Part shown: piece after piece, positions 46,778 through 57,633 of the stretch
Position numbering within the stretch: the stretch's first letter is position 1
Layout of the letters: the number at the start of each line of letters is the position of its first letter
Assembly (NCBI RefSeq): GCF_020400655.1
Contig: NZ_JAINRC010000002.1
Location: forward strand, 434,001-498,000
From: Streptomyces spinosus
GTDB taxonomy: Bacteria; Actinomycetota; Actinomycetes; Streptomycetales; Streptomycetaceae
Length of the DNA stretch: 64,000 nt
Reading direction: 5' to 3'
Translations under genes and position numbers: made by a program
The notes under the pieces: model-generated
What the model saw: the letters and a program-made list of their open reading frames with translations, nothing else
Databases searched by the model: none
Told to the model about the DNA's origin: nothing

Positions 46778-47644
46778 TCAGCCCGCGGCGACCGTCAGCG
46801 GTGCGAACCGCCGGGTCCAGTCCCCTGGCAGGTCCGTGATGCCATAGGTCATCACGGCGTTGAAGGCCACGGAGGCCAGGCCACGCTCCTTCGCCCAGGC
46901 CAGCAACTCTTCATGGCGTACGTCGATGTCGGTCCGCAGTGGCCGGTCGGTGTGGGCCGCCAGCGAGGCGATCAGGGCCTTGGCGGTCCGAGTGTCCCGG
47001 GCGATCAGCGGACCGACGACATGGGTGTCCATGTTGGGCCACGCGGCGGTGTAACCGATGAGACGGCCGTCCTCCTCGGCGACACGGAGTTGATCGGCGA
47101 AGGCGGGCAGGCGGGTGATGAGAGAGGTGCGGTCGGTACCGAACACCTCCTCGTCGAGGCGCAGGATCGCCGGGAGGTCCTCGGCGGTGGCCGCGCGCGT
47201 GGAGATCCCGGAATCCCGGCCGCCGGGAACGAAGCGGCCTGTCAGCATCTCCGCCCGGCCCGTCACCTTGAAGCCCAGCTCCTCGTACAGAGGACGGCCG
47301 TACGGGGTGGCGTGCAGGGTCAGCGGAGTCGTCCCCATGCTGGACAGCACATGCCGCATCAGCCTGCGCCCGACACCCTGGCGGGCGTGACGGCGGGCCA
47401 CCAGCACCATGCCGATGGCACCGAGATCCGGCTGCCCCCATGTGCCGTACTCCGTGACCACGCACGCGGCGACCAGGCCGCCCTCAGGGTCGTCTATGCC
47501 GAGGCCCTTGCCGGCCGTGAGGAGGAACCCCCACTTGTGTTCCTCGCGTGGCCATCCGCGGTCTTCGGACAGGTCGGCGCAGGCAGTGAGATCGCGAGGC
47601 GTCAGGCGACGGATGGGCAGAGCGGTGAGGGAAGGAGTTGGCAC
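46778..47644 (-). CDS. two-domain GNAT-family acetyltransferase
   Basis: The 288-residue protein looks like a tandem GNAT. The first domain has IGMVLVARRHARQGVGRRLMRHVL near residues 82-105 (acetyl-CoA loop RHARQGVG). The second, degenerate domain begins at GISTRAATAEDLPAILRLDEEVFG. I chose a GTG at 47644 because PTPSLTALPIRRLTPRDL is the natural N-terminus; an ATG at 47716 is possible. The furthest frame start overlaps a parS site and is not used. Confidence 0.75.
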   Translation of the reverse strand: MPTPSLTALPIRRLTPRDLTACADLSEDRGWPREEHKWGFLLTAGKGLGIDDPEGGLVAACVVTEYGTWGQPDLGAIGMVLVARRHARQGVGRRLMRHVLSSMGTTPLTLHATPYGRPLYEELGFKVTGRAEMLTGRFVPGGRDSGISTRAATAEDLPAILRLDEEVFGTDRTSLITRLPAFADQLRVAEEDGRLIGYTAAWPNMDTHVVGPLIARDTRTAKALIASLAAHTDRPLRTDIDVRHEELLAWAKERGLASVAFNAVMTYGITDLPGDWTRRFAPLTVAAG

Positions 47645-47751
47645 GCAGGTCAGGCTGTCCGACGGGCACCCTTGCCGTCCACCCGTTTCGATGCGGACGC
47701 ACGTGCTTTTGGCCATCTCGGGCCCTGCGCAGCCCGTGGACGGCTCTGCGT

Positions 47752-47765
47752 GTTTCACGTGAAAC
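47752..47765. promoter_or_regulatory. parS site (perfect), between GNAT and NUDIX genes
   Basis: An exact GTTTCACGTGAAAC, extended to an 18-bp palindrome with flanking GT/AC (47750-47767), lies 3 bp beyond the NUDIX stop codon region and 107 bp upstream of the GNAT start. Confidence 0.93.
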
Positions 47766-47770
47766 ACCCA

Positions 47771-48253
47771 CTAGCCGAGATCGGGTGCGTGCATGGCCCG
47801 TACCCCTTCGATGTTCCCGTCCAGGTAGTGGCGCAGGGACAGGGGGACGAGGTGGACGGAAGCGATGCCGACGCGGGTGAACGGAACGCGGACGATCTCG
47901 TACTCACCGGCGGGCTCGTCCACTTCGGGGCCGTGACGCAGGGAGGGGTCCATGGACTCCAGCCGACAGACGAAGAAGTGCTGCACCTTCACCCCGGTCG
48001 CGCCGCCGTCCTCACCGATGTGCTCCACCGTGTCCACGAAACACGGCACGACGTCGGTGATCTTGGCGCCGAGTTCCTCCTCCACCTCGCGGTGCAGGGC
48101 GTCCACGACGGTCGAGTCCCCGGGTTCGACTCCCCCGCCGGGAGTGACCCAGTAGGGATCGACACCCGGCTTGGTGCGCTTGATCAGGATCAGGTCGTCA
48201 CCGTCCAGGAGAACGGCACGGGCGGTGCGCTTGACCACGGGTCGGACGGTCAT
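47771..48253 (-). CDS. NUDIX hydrolase
   Basis: The 160-residue protein has a NUDIX box, GGGVEPGDSTVVDALHREVEEELG (described in two pieces: glycine-rich start, then REVEEELG metal-binding part) near residues 37-60. The catalytic Glu triplet REVEEEL is intact, but the first Glu of the G-x5-E element is Ser here. Such enzymes hydrolyse nucleoside diphosphate derivatives. The ATG at 48253 starts TVRPVVKRTARAVLLDGDD. The substrate is unknown. Confidence 0.82.
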   Translation of the reverse strand: MTVRPVVKRTARAVLLDGDDLILIKRTKPGVDPYWVTPGGGVEPGDSTVVDALHREVEEELGAKITDVVPCFVDTVEHIGEDGGATGVKVQHFFVCRLESMDPSLRHGPEVDEPAGEYEIVRVPFTRVGIASVHLVPLSLRHYLDGNIEGVRAMHAPDLG

Positions 48254-48274
48254 GGGAGAAATGTGGCCCGGCGG

Positions 48275-48288
48275 GTTCCACGTGAAAC
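48275..48288. promoter_or_regulatory. parS-like site (one mismatch) ahead of the NUDIX gene
   Basis: GTTCCACGTGAAAC differs from parS by one base at position 4. It lies 22 bp upstream of the NUDIX start, where its promoter should be. Confidence 0.65.
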
Positions 48289-48340
48289 ATCGCAAAGTGC
48301 CACGACCCGACCGCAGTGCGTGCACCCGTGTGGGAGGGCG

Positions 48341-49246
48341 TCAGCACCAGGTCGTGGCAGCGCGCTGGAGCCACTCGTGGGCCCGCGCGATATGCGGCAG
48401 GGCGAGCGTGCCGGTCCGCACCACCAGGAAGTAGGTACGCAGGGGCGGGACCACCGGATCGTGCAGGGTGACGATCGTGCCGTCCTCCAGGGCCGGGGCG
48501 CACAGGTAGCGGGGCAGCACCGCCAGTCCGGCGCCGGCGGTGACGCAGGAGAGCACGGCCCGGAGATCCGGCGCGATGACCGTGCCCGTGGCGGCCGGGC
48601 GGGCGTCGAAGACGGAGGCCCAGTAGCGCGAGACGAACGGCAGCGACTCGTGGACCTCGACGAGCGGCAGGTGCTCCAGGGCCGGGGCGCCCTTCAGCCG
48701 CAGGGTGTCCGAGCCGATCCGCTCCGCCCAGCGCGGGGCCGCCACCAGTACATGCTCCTCGTCGCAGAGTGGAGTGGCGGTGAGCAGGGCCCCACGCGGC
48801 CATGCCGTACTGATGGCCAGGTCATGAAGGCCGCAGGCCAGCCCCTCCAGTACCTCTTCGGTCGTCCCGAAGGAGGCGCGTAACGCGAAGCTCCGGCCGT
48901 CGTCGCCGGTCAGCTCGCTGAGTGCGGGGAGGGCACGTTCGGCGGTGAACTCCGCGGGACCCGCCAAGTGCAGCGTCCGTGACGAGGACTCGTCGTCCAG
49001 GCCGCTCTCCACTATCTCCACCAGGGCGTCGAGATGCGGTGCTGCCCTGTGCGCCAGTTCGTCGCCGACGGTCGTCGGGGTCACTCCGCGCGCCTGGCGG
49101 AGGAACAGCGGTCTGCCGAGCTGACGCTCCAGCGTGCGGATCTGCGAGGTGACGGCGGGCTGGGAGAGGCCGAGCAGGGCTGCGGCGCGGGTGAAGGAGC
49201 CGGCTCTGTGCACGGCGACGAAGGTCCGCAGCAAGGCCAGGTCCAT
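48341..49246 (-). CDS. LysR-family transcriptional regulator
   Basis: The 301-residue protein has the LysR helix-turn-helix at its N-terminus (MDLALLRTFVAVHRAGSFTRAAALLGLSQPAVTSQIRTLERQLGRPLF, residues 1-48) and a periplasmic-binding-protein-like effector domain. The gap upstream (49247-49395) has an AT-rich stretch near 49300-49330, probably its promoter. It lies downstream of a trans-sulfuration gene in the same orientation. The target is unknown. Confidence 0.9.
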   Translation of the reverse strand: MDLALLRTFVAVHRAGSFTRAAALLGLSQPAVTSQIRTLERQLGRPLFLRQARGVTPTTVGDELAHRAAPHLDALVEIVESGLDDESSSRTLHLAGPAEFTAERALPALSELTGDDGRSFALRASFGTTEEVLEGLACGLHDLAISTAWPRGALLTATPLCDEEHVLVAAPRWAERIGSDTLRLKGAPALEHLPLVEVHESLPFVSRYWASVFDARPAATGTVIAPDLRAVLSCVTAGAGLAVLPRYLCAPALEDGTIVTLHDPVVPPLRTYFLVVRTGTLALPHIARAHEWLQRAATTWC

Positions 49247-49395
49247 GGCACGCCCTCCCCTGTCGCTGCCTCCTCCGGCCCCCAGGCAGGCACCAACAAT
49301 AAATATGTCGATAGGCTTCTGTCGTTAGCGTGATTGGACACTGACCCAGAGTCAACTAGCCTGGTTCGCACGGTTCTTCCCCCGGGAAAGCCGCA

Positions 49396-49432
49396 GACGG
49401 TCCGAGCCACGAGGGGGGAGGCTCGGACCGTC
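49396..49432 (-). terminator. terminator after the trans-sulfuration gene
   Basis: A 13-bp perfect stem (GACGGTCCGAGCC / GGCTCGGACCGTC) with an 11-base loop lies 28 bases past the stop codon at 49461 and separates it from lysR. Confidence 0.85.
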
Positions 49433-49460
49433 CCGCCGACAGCGGCGGGGGACAAGCACG

Positions 49461-50606
49461 CTACTCGGCGGACTCGTCCAGGGCGCGCAGCACGTCTGCC
49501 ACCAGGTCCTCCGGGTCCTCCGCGCCGACGGACATGCGGATGAAGCCCTCCGGGACGGCGTCCCCGCCCCAGCGGCGGCGCCGTTCGGCCGTGGACCGCA
49601 CCCCGCCGAAACTCGTCGCGTCCTCCACCAGCTGCAGAGCGGCCAGGAAACGCTCGGCACGCGCGCGCGTCGGCAGGGTGAAGGAGACGACGGAGCCGTA
49701 GCGCCGCATCTGCTGCGTGGCGATCTTGTGCGAGGGGTCGTCGGGCAGGCCCGGGTAACGCAGGCCGGATACCTCGGACCGCTGCCGCAGTGCCTGCGCG
49801 ACAGCCAGGGCGGTGGCGTTCTGCCGGTCGACGCGCAGCTGGAGCGTGGCGATGGACCGGTGCGCGAGCCAGGCCTCCATGGGGCCGGAGATGGCGCCGA
49901 CGATCTTGCGCCAGCGGCGCACGGCCGCCATCGCCTCGGTGTCGCGGCCGGTGACGTAACCCAACAGGACATCGCCGTGGCCGGTGAGCTGCTTGGTACC
50001 GCTCGCCACGGAGAAGTCGGCGCCCAGCTCCAGCGGACGCTGGCCGAGCGGGGTGGCGAGGGTGTTGTCGACGGCCACCAGGGCGCCCCGCGCGTGGGCT
50101 GCCTCGGCCAGGCGCCGGATGTCGCAGACATCGAGTCCGGGGTTGGACGGCGACTCGATCCACAGCAGCCGGGCCCCGTCGAGCACCTCCAGCTGGGCGT
50201 CCCCGCCGGTCGGCGCCGTGCGGACCTCCACGCCATACGCCTCCAGCTGGGCGCCGACCAGCGGCAGCACCTGGTAGCCGTCGGACGGCAGCACGACCGC
50301 GTCCCCGGCGCGCAGCTGCGAGAACAGCACGGCGGAGATCGCCGCCATGCCGGAGGCGAAGACCAGCGTCTCGGCGTCCTGCCCGGGCGCCTCCAGCTCG
50401 CTGACGGCCCGCTCCAGCAGTGTCCAGGTCGGGTTGTCGTCACGGCCGTACGCATACGGTCCCGAGACTTCGCCGGGCAGGTGGAAGTGGGCGGCGAACA
50501 CCGGTCCGGGCAGGGTCGGCTCGTTCTTGGCCGGCTCCGGCAGTCCCGCCCGCACCGCGCGCGTGCCGTCGCCGACGCTGCCCTCGTTCTTCGTGGCGTC
50601 GCTCAT
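49461..50606 (-). CDS. PLP-dependent trans-sulfuration enzyme, cystathionine gamma-lyase-like
   Basis: The 381-residue protein is a Cys/Met-metabolism PLP enzyme. It has the phosphate-binding SGMAAISAVLF region, DNTLATPLGQRPLELGADFSVASGTKQLTGHGDVLLG (given in parts; the lysine of GTKQ binds PLP near residue 198) and the C-terminal fold with RMSVGAEDPEDLVADVLRAL. The family includes cystathionine gamma-synthase and gamma-lyase, which the sequence alone does not separate; the lyase role is most common in this context. It overlaps the phosphatase gene by four bases. Confidence 0.83.
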   Translation of the reverse strand: MSDATKNEGSVGDGTRAVRAGLPEPAKNEPTLPGPVFAAHFHLPGEVSGPYAYGRDDNPTWTLLERAVSELEAPGQDAETLVFASGMAAISAVLFSQLRAGDAVVLPSDGYQVLPLVGAQLEAYGVEVRTAPTGGDAQLEVLDGARLLWIESPSNPGLDVCDIRRLAEAAHARGALVAVDNTLATPLGQRPLELGADFSVASGTKQLTGHGDVLLGYVTGRDTEAMAAVRRWRKIVGAISGPMEAWLAHRSIATLQLRVDRQNATALAVAQALRQRSEVSGLRYPGLPDDPSHKIATQQMRRYGSVVSFTLPTRARAERFLAALQLVEDATSFGGVRSTAERRRRWGGDAVPEGFIRMSVGAEDPEDLVADVLRALDESAE

Positions 50607-51094
50607 GCGGCCCGTCCTTCCAGTTCGTCCCTCACGGCGGCGAGCAGGCCGGTGCTCGCCGCCTCCACCATCTCAAGACACTCCTCGAAGCCGTCCCGGC
50701 CCCCGTAGTAGGGGTCCGGCACGTCGAGGTCGTCGCCGGCGGCCGGGTCGTGGGAGCGCAGCAGGCGTATCTTGCGCGCGTCGTCCGCGGTGGGCGCCAG
50801 TCGGCGCAGGGCCTTGAGATGGCCGGTGTCGAGGGCGACCACGAGGTCGAGACCGGCGAACCACGACGGCAGGAACTGGCGGGCGACGTGCTCGGTGTCG
50901 TAGCCGTGCTCCTGAAGGACCGAGACGGTACGCGGGTCGGCGGGCTCACCCTCGTGCCAGCCGCCGGTGCCGGCGCTGTCGACCGCCACCAGGTCCTCCA
51001 GCCCGGCCTCCGCCACGCGCGCGCGGAAGACGGACTCGGCCATCGGGGAGCGGCAGATGTTGCCGGTGCACACGAAACAGACGCGGTAGGTCAT
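50603..51094 (-). CDS. ptpA: low-molecular-weight protein-tyrosine phosphatase, PtpA-like
   Basis: The 163-residue protein has the active-site P-loop VCTGNICRS (C-x5-R) at residues 9-16 and the DPYYGG segment near 122-127 with the general-acid Asp. In S. coelicolor PtpA affects antibiotic production. It overlaps the trans-sulfuration gene downstream by four bases and begins 5 bases after the holin-family gene upstream, so the three form an operon. Confidence 0.9.
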   Translation of the reverse strand: MTYRVCFVCTGNICRSPMAESVFRARVAEAGLEDLVAVDSAGTGGWHEGEPADPRTVSVLQEHGYDTEHVARQFLPSWFAGLDLVVALDTGHLKALRRLAPTADDARKIRLLRSHDPAAGDDLDVPDPYYGGRDGFEECLEMVEAASTGLLAAVRDELEGRAA

Positions 51095-51098
51095 GCGC

Positions 51099-51476
51099 TC
51101 AGTCCTCGTCGGGCAGGACGACGTGCAGCGCCCAGGAGACGACGGAGACGATCAGACCGCCGACGACGGCCGTCCAGAAACCGTCCACATGGAAACTCAG
51201 GTCCAGCTTGCCGCAGACCCACGAGGTCAGCAGCAGCATCAGCGCGTTCACGACCAGGGTGATCAGGCCCAGGGTCAGGATGAACAACGGGAAGGTGAGC
51301 ACCTTCAGGACCGGCTTGACCAACGAGTTCACCAGGCCGAAGATCAACGCGACGACGATCAGCGTCCCGGCCTTCTTGGCGGTGCTGTCACCCGTCAGGG
51401 TGATCTTGTCCAGCAGCCACACGGCGACCGCCAGGGCGCCCGCGTTGGCGATCGTCTTGACTACGAAATTCTTCAT
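51099..51476 (-). CDS. phage holin-4-family membrane protein
   Basis: The 125-residue protein has four hydrophobic segments: LAVAVWLLDKIT; LIVVALIFGLVNSLVKPVLKVL; FILTLGLITLVVNALMLLLTSWV; VVGGLIVSVVSWALHVV. It matches the phage holin 4 superfamily, a widespread chromosomal family that is not phage-derived here. The ATG at 51476 begins MKNFVVKTIANAGAL. It leads the ptpA operon. The function is unknown. Confidence 0.8.
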   Translation of the reverse strand: MKNFVVKTIANAGALAVAVWLLDKITLTGDSTAKKAGTLIVVALIFGLVNSLVKPVLKVLTFPLFILTLGLITLVVNALMLLLTSWVCGKLDLSFHVDGFWTAVVGGLIVSVVSWALHVVLPDED

Positions 51477-51580
51477 GTGTCTGATCGTGGCAGACCGGGC
51501 GGGCCGTGGCCGGACGGACGGTGAGCGGTGCGACGGCGGGCAGCGGAACAGCGAGCAGTGAGGCGAGGGCGGCAGCGGCG

Positions 51581-51898
51581 ATGAAGGCATTCCGGCTGGA
51601 CGATCTGGAGGCGGAACGCGCCGCCAACGAAGGCGCCTACCTGCAGTTCCTGCGCGAGCGGAACATGTCGGTGGGCCTCTACGCCCTCGACGCGGGTGAG
51701 CACGACCCGCAGAATCCGCACGGCCAGGACGAGGTGTACGTCGTGGTCAGCGGCCGGGCGTCGATCACCGTCGGTCTGGAGACGACGCAGGTGGCGCGGG
51801 GCAGCGTCGTGTACGTGCCCGCCGGGGTCCCCCACAAGTTCCACCACATCAGCGAGGACCTCAGGGTGCTCGTGGTGTTCTCTCCACCCGAGGCGTGA
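51581..51898 (+). CDS. cupin-domain protein
   Basis: The 105-residue protein is a single cupin barrel: motif 1 is HDPQNPHGQDEVYVVVSG (about residues 42-59, with metal-ligand-like His and Glu) and motif 2 is GSVVYVPAGVPHKFHHI (about 75-91). It starts at the ATG at 51581 and is divergent from the holin-family gene. Small cupins bind metals and sugars or act as enzymes. The substrate is unknown. Confidence 0.82.
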   Translation: MKAFRLDDLEAERAANEGAYLQFLRERNMSVGLYALDAGEHDPQNPHGQDEVYVVVSGRASITVGLETTQVARGSVVYVPAGVPHKFHHISEDLRVLVVFSPPEA

Positions 51899-52032
51899 CC
51901 CCGCGGCCCCGGGTTCCCTAGGGGACGGGTCAGGGGACGACAAGGGATGCGAGGCCCCCCTGAGGGCCCTCCGCGGCCCTAGCATCGAGTGCGGAACATC
52001 GACAACGCACATGAACGCAAAGGACGAGGGCG

Positions 52033-52245
52033 ATGCGAGAGATCTTCGCGGGGCTGCCGTGGTGGGTGAAGTGGGTCGCGGTGCCGGTCATCGCCCTGGT
52101 CGTGTTCGGCGGCCTGATAGCGACGGTGGTCGGGTTTGTGATCGGTCTGCTGTTCAAGGCGCTGGTCTTCGTCGCCCTGGTCGGCGGACTGATCTACATC
52201 GTCCGCAAGTTCACGGGGAACTCCTCGTCGCGCAGCGACTGGTGA
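52033..52245 (+). CDS. small DUF5326-like membrane protein
   Basis: The 70-residue protein begins MREIFAGLPWWVKWVAVPVIALVV and has two hydrophobic segments (about 12-32 and 36-56) and a short polar tail. It is conserved between the cupin gene and ssgR in Streptomyces by recollection. The ATG at 52033 follows GGACGAGGGCG. The function is unknown. Confidence 0.72.
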   Translation: MREIFAGLPWWVKWVAVPVIALVVFGGLIATVVGFVIGLLFKALVFVALVGGLIYIVRKFTGNSSSRSDW

Positions 52246-52440
52246 GGCGCCCGGGAGCCGGTCACCCGTGACGGAGGGCCGGTTCCCTCGGGGGAGGGAA
52301 GTTTCCCCCGGGAGCCGTCTGCGGGCGGTGGCGGGCGGTTAAAGTCCGGAACTCCCCACGGGGTCCGGCCCCGTGGGCGGCGCAGACCCCCCTCCGTGCT
52401 CTTGCCGCACGGGCTGCCCCTCGCGCTCCGGGAGTGATCC

Positions 52441-53415
52441 TTGGCCACGGTTGACACCGCACCGGCAGAACCCCACGCACCCCCCACCCCACCACGTTCC
52501 TGCGCGCCCCCCGTCCAGCGGCCGGTCCCGCTGGCCGTCCCGGGCCAGCCACAGGCGACGGACATCCCCGCACCTCCACGTGCCGCGGACGCCTCGGGAC
52601 CCCCGCGTGCAGCGGGCCGCCCCGGAACACCGCCCTCCGCCGGCCGGCCGGGACCGCCGGCCGCCCCCGCCGCCACGCTCATCGGGTCCGTCCAGCGCGC
52701 CATGCGCCTGCTGGAGACCGTCGCCGCGCACGCGTGCGGCGCCCCCGCCAAACAACTCGCCCGTGAGACCGGCCTCGCCCTGCCCACGGCGTACCACCTG
52801 CTGCGCACCCTGGTCCACGAGGGCTATCTGCGCCGCGAGAAGGGGCTGTTCTTCCTCGGTGACGCGGCGGAGCGACTGGGCCGCAGCGGAGCGCAGCAGA
52901 AACGTCGCAGCACGGTCGCGGACACGCTCGCGCACTGGCGCGATTCCATCGGAGCGCCGGTGTACTACGCGATGTACCGGGACGGAGAGATCGAGGTCAT
53001 GTGCGTCTCCGCCTCCCGTCAGACGCCCGCGGTGGAGGAGTGGGCGGACTTCCGTGAGACCGGCCACGCGCACGCGATCGGACAGTGCCTGCTCTCCCAG
53101 TTGGACGAGGACGCGCGGCGGGACCACCTCGCCCGGTATCCCGTACGGCCCATCACGCCGTACACCGTGCGCGACAACGACGTACTGCTGCGCCGGCTCG
53201 CCCGGACACGGCGCATGGAACCGGTGGTGGAGCGCCAGGAGTACGCGGTCGGCACCGTCTGCGCGGCGGTCCCGATCACGGTCGGCACCACCGCGGCCAC
53301 CGTGGCCATCTCCCTGCCCGTTCACCAGGCCGACCGGCTGATGCCCGCGGCGCACCGGCTGCAGGCCGAGATCGGGCGCCATCTGGGGTCGCTCACGCTC
53401 TCTATCAGTATCTGA
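52441..53415 (+). CDS. ssgR: IclR-family regulator SsgR
   Basis: SsgR activates ssgA in S. coelicolor. The C-terminal part has the IclR helix-turn-helix (SVQRAMRLLETVAAHACGAPAKQLARETGLALPTAYHLLRTL in pieces, near residues 82-123) and effector domain. The frame starts at a TTG at 52441 behind GGGAGTGATCC, giving 324 residues with an unusual 75-residue Pro/Ala-rich N-terminus. No nearer ATG or GTG precedes the conserved domain, so a rare TTG start seems right. It lies directly before ssgA. Confidence 0.85.
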   Translation: MATVDTAPAEPHAPPTPPRSCAPPVQRPVPLAVPGQPQATDIPAPPRAADASGPPRAAGRPGTPPSAGRPGPPAAPAATLIGSVQRAMRLLETVAAHACGAPAKQLARETGLALPTAYHLLRTLVHEGYLRREKGLFFLGDAAERLGRSGAQQKRRSTVADTLAHWRDSIGAPVYYAMYRDGEIEVMCVSASRQTPAVEEWADFRETGHAHAIGQCLLSQLDEDARRDHLARYPVRPITPYTVRDNDVLLRRLARTRRMEPVVERQEYAVGTVCAAVPITVGTTAATVAISLPVHQADRLMPAAHRLQAEIGRHLGSLTLSISI

Positions 53416-53514
53416 AAACTCACTCCTTGTGATCTCTCGTGTACTTTCAGCAAGATTTGACCACGGTCAGAGGGATCAATCCCGGCCAGTCGATGTCATA
53501 TGACGGGATAGGCA

Positions 53515-53952
53515 ATGCGCGAGTCCGTACAGGCAGAAGTCATGATGAGCTTTCTCGTGTCGGAGGAGCTCTCCTTCCGCATCCCGGTGGAGTTGCGCTA
53601 CGAGACCTGTGATCCGTATGCCGTACGCCTCACCTTCCATCTGCCGGGCGACGCGCCGGTGACCTGGGCCTTCGGACGGGAGCTGCTCATCGACGGGGTA
53701 GGCCGCCCGTGCGGGGAAGGGGACGTGCACATCGCCCCGGTCGAGTCCGAGGTGCTCGGTGAAGTGCTGATCCGGCTTCAGGTCGGCGGCGACCAGGCCC
53801 TGTTCCGGTCGTCGGCGCCTCCGCTCGTGGCCTTCCTCGACCGGACGGACAAGCTCGTGCCGCTCGGCCAGGAGGGTGCGCTCGCCGATTTCGACGCCCA
53901 TCTCGACGAGGCCCTGGACCGCATCCTGGCCGAGGAACAGAGCGCCGGCTGA
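53515..53952 (+). CDS. ssgA: sporulation-specific cell division activator SsgA
   Basis: SsgA-like proteins are unique to sporulating actinomycetes and position septa. The 145-residue protein has the signature SFRIPVELRYE, PYAVRLTFHLPGDAPVTWAFGRELL and RTDKLVPLGQE. I use the ATG at 53515 (MRESVQAEVMMSFLVSEE); an ATG at 53545 would remove ten residues. It follows ssgR by 99 bases, the standard arrangement. Confidence 0.95.
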   Translation: MRESVQAEVMMSFLVSEELSFRIPVELRYETCDPYAVRLTFHLPGDAPVTWAFGRELLIDGVGRPCGEGDVHIAPVESEVLGEVLIRLQVGGDQALFRSSAPPLVAFLDRTDKLVPLGQEGALADFDAHLDEALDRILAEEQSAG

Positions 53953-54082
53953 AACGACGGGCAAGGGGTGGTGGGCGGTCCGCCATGCCACGCGCCATTG
54001 TGCAGGAACGCTTCTGCGGCGGACGGCTACCGTTTCCCGCTCATCCCGCCTTGCGCAAGCTCCCGGCTCATCCCTCCCCGCG

Positions 54083-55489
54083 TCACCGCTTCCGGCGTCG
54101 GCCCCGGCCGCCGCGTGCCGGTGCGGGCTGTGCCCCGGAGCGCGCCGGGGCACCGGGACCGGTCCGGTCGGCCGACACGACGAGCGCGGCCAGCGCGGTG
54201 GTGACAGGGACCGAGGCGACCAGACCGATCGAGCCCACCAGCGTGCGCACGATCTCCTCGGCCACCAGCTCGCTGTTGGCCACCGTGCCGACGCTGCTCT
54301 GCGCGATGGAGAACAGCAGCAGCAACGGCAGTGCGGCACCGGCGTAGGCGAGCACCAGGGTGTTGACCACGGACGCGATGTGGTCGCGGCCGATGCGGAT
54401 GCCCGCCCGGTACAGCCCGCGCCAGCCCATCGACGGGTTGGCCTCATGCAACTCCCAGACGGCCGAGGTCTGTGTCACCGTCACGTCGTCCAGGACGCCG
54501 AGCGAGCCGATGATGACGCCTGCCAGCAGCAGACCGCTCATGTCGATCGACGGATACAGACCGTGGATCAGCCCGGTGCTGTCGTCCGTGTTACCGGTCA
54601 GTGCGGCCCAGCCGATGAACAGTGACCCGAGCACGCCGATCAGGCAGAGCGAGATCAGCGTGCCGAGCACCGCCACCGACGTACGTGCCGACAGCCCGTG
54701 GCACATGTACAGGGCGATCAGCATGATGGCGCTCGACCCCACCACGGCCACCAGCAGCGGGTTCGCCCCTTCCAGGATCGCCGGCAGGATGAACAGGGTC
54801 AGCACGAGGAAACTCACGGCGAGTGCCACCAGCGCCATGACGCCACGCAGCCGGCCCACCACCACGACGGCCACCGCGAAGATCCCCGCGAGCAGCGCCA
54901 TGGGGAACGTCCGGTTCACGTCGGTCACCGAGTACTGCAGGTCCTTGGGGGCCGAGGGCTCATAGGCGACCACGACCTTCTCGCCCTGGTGCAGTTGCCG
55001 CGACTGGTCCGGCTGCACGATCTCGGTGAAGGTACGGCCCTTGTCCTTGCCGGTGTCGACCCGGATGGTGGCCTTCTTGCAGGTTCTGTTGGCCTCCGTC
55101 TCTGCCGACGTGCCCTCGGCGTCGGAGGGGTCGCCGGCCGGAGTGCCGCCGGAGGCGTTCACCGACTTGCAGCTGACCTCGACGACCCGGCTGACCGTGG
55201 CCTCTTGGGTCTGCCGGTCGAAGCCGACGCCGGTGCGCTTGTGGGAGGGGGCATGCCCCGGCCAGAGCACCACGAGACCGACCAGGACCGCCGCGGTGAA
55301 GGGAACCAGGATCGCCGCGATGACCTTGCGCAGGTGCTGGGAGACGGGGGTGGCGGGGCCGTGGCTGTGGCTGTGGCCGTGTGAGTGACCATGGCCGCGT
55401 GGACCGTGGCTGTGTCCGTCATCTTGTTCCGGGCCGTCTCGACGGGGCGGCTCGGGCGGCTGGGAGGGGTACTGCTCGATCCTGGTCAC
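54083..55489 (-). CDS. YibE/F-family membrane protein with His-rich N-terminus
   Basis: The 468-residue protein matches the YibE/F family, with about eight hydrophobic segments in the C-terminal two-thirds and motifs SGLLLAGVIIGSLGVLDDVTVTQ and GRDHIASVVNTLVLAYAG. It begins at a GTG and has a His-rich segment near residues 25-45 (repeats of GHSH), which suggests metal binding. The extracytoplasmic domain contains conserved Cys residues. The function is unknown. Confidence 0.8.
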   Translation of the reverse strand: MTRIEQYPSQPPEPPRRDGPEQDDGHSHGPRGHGHSHGHSHSHGPATPVSQHLRKVIAAILVPFTAAVLVGLVVLWPGHAPSHKRTGVGFDRQTQEATVSRVVEVSCKSVNASGGTPAGDPSDAEGTSAETEANRTCKKATIRVDTGKDKGRTFTEIVQPDQSRQLHQGEKVVVAYEPSAPKDLQYSVTDVNRTFPMALLAGIFAVAVVVVGRLRGVMALVALAVSFLVLTLFILPAILEGANPLLVAVVGSSAIMLIALYMCHGLSARTSVAVLGTLISLCLIGVLGSLFIGWAALTGNTDDSTGLIHGLYPSIDMSGLLLAGVIIGSLGVLDDVTVTQTSAVWELHEANPSMGWRGLYRAGIRIGRDHIASVVNTLVLAYAGAALPLLLLFSIAQSSVGTVANSELVAEEIVRTLVGSIGLVASVPVTTALAALVVSADRTGPGAPARSGAQPAPARGGRGRRRKR

Positions 55490-55565
55490 CGCCCGATCAT
55501 CGCAAGAACGGCGGGGGGCCCACTGTTCACCGCGCCACCCATGACGCTAGCGTGGAGACACCTTT

Positions 55566-57516
<1,951 letters not shown>

Positions 57517-57633
57517 GCACGGCACGCTGAACTCGCCGCGCCGGCCGGTCTGATGACAGCCGGCTGGTGCGGCGGGGCGGCAGGGCCGACGGCCGGCCGG
57601 TGTGGTGGCGGCACACCGGTGGGCCGGCCGGGA

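Noticed and set aside
51099..51476. Holin-4-like gene as evidence of a prophage
   Set aside because: No other phage gene is nearby, the family is a common chromosomal membrane family, and the gene is in an operon with ptpA.
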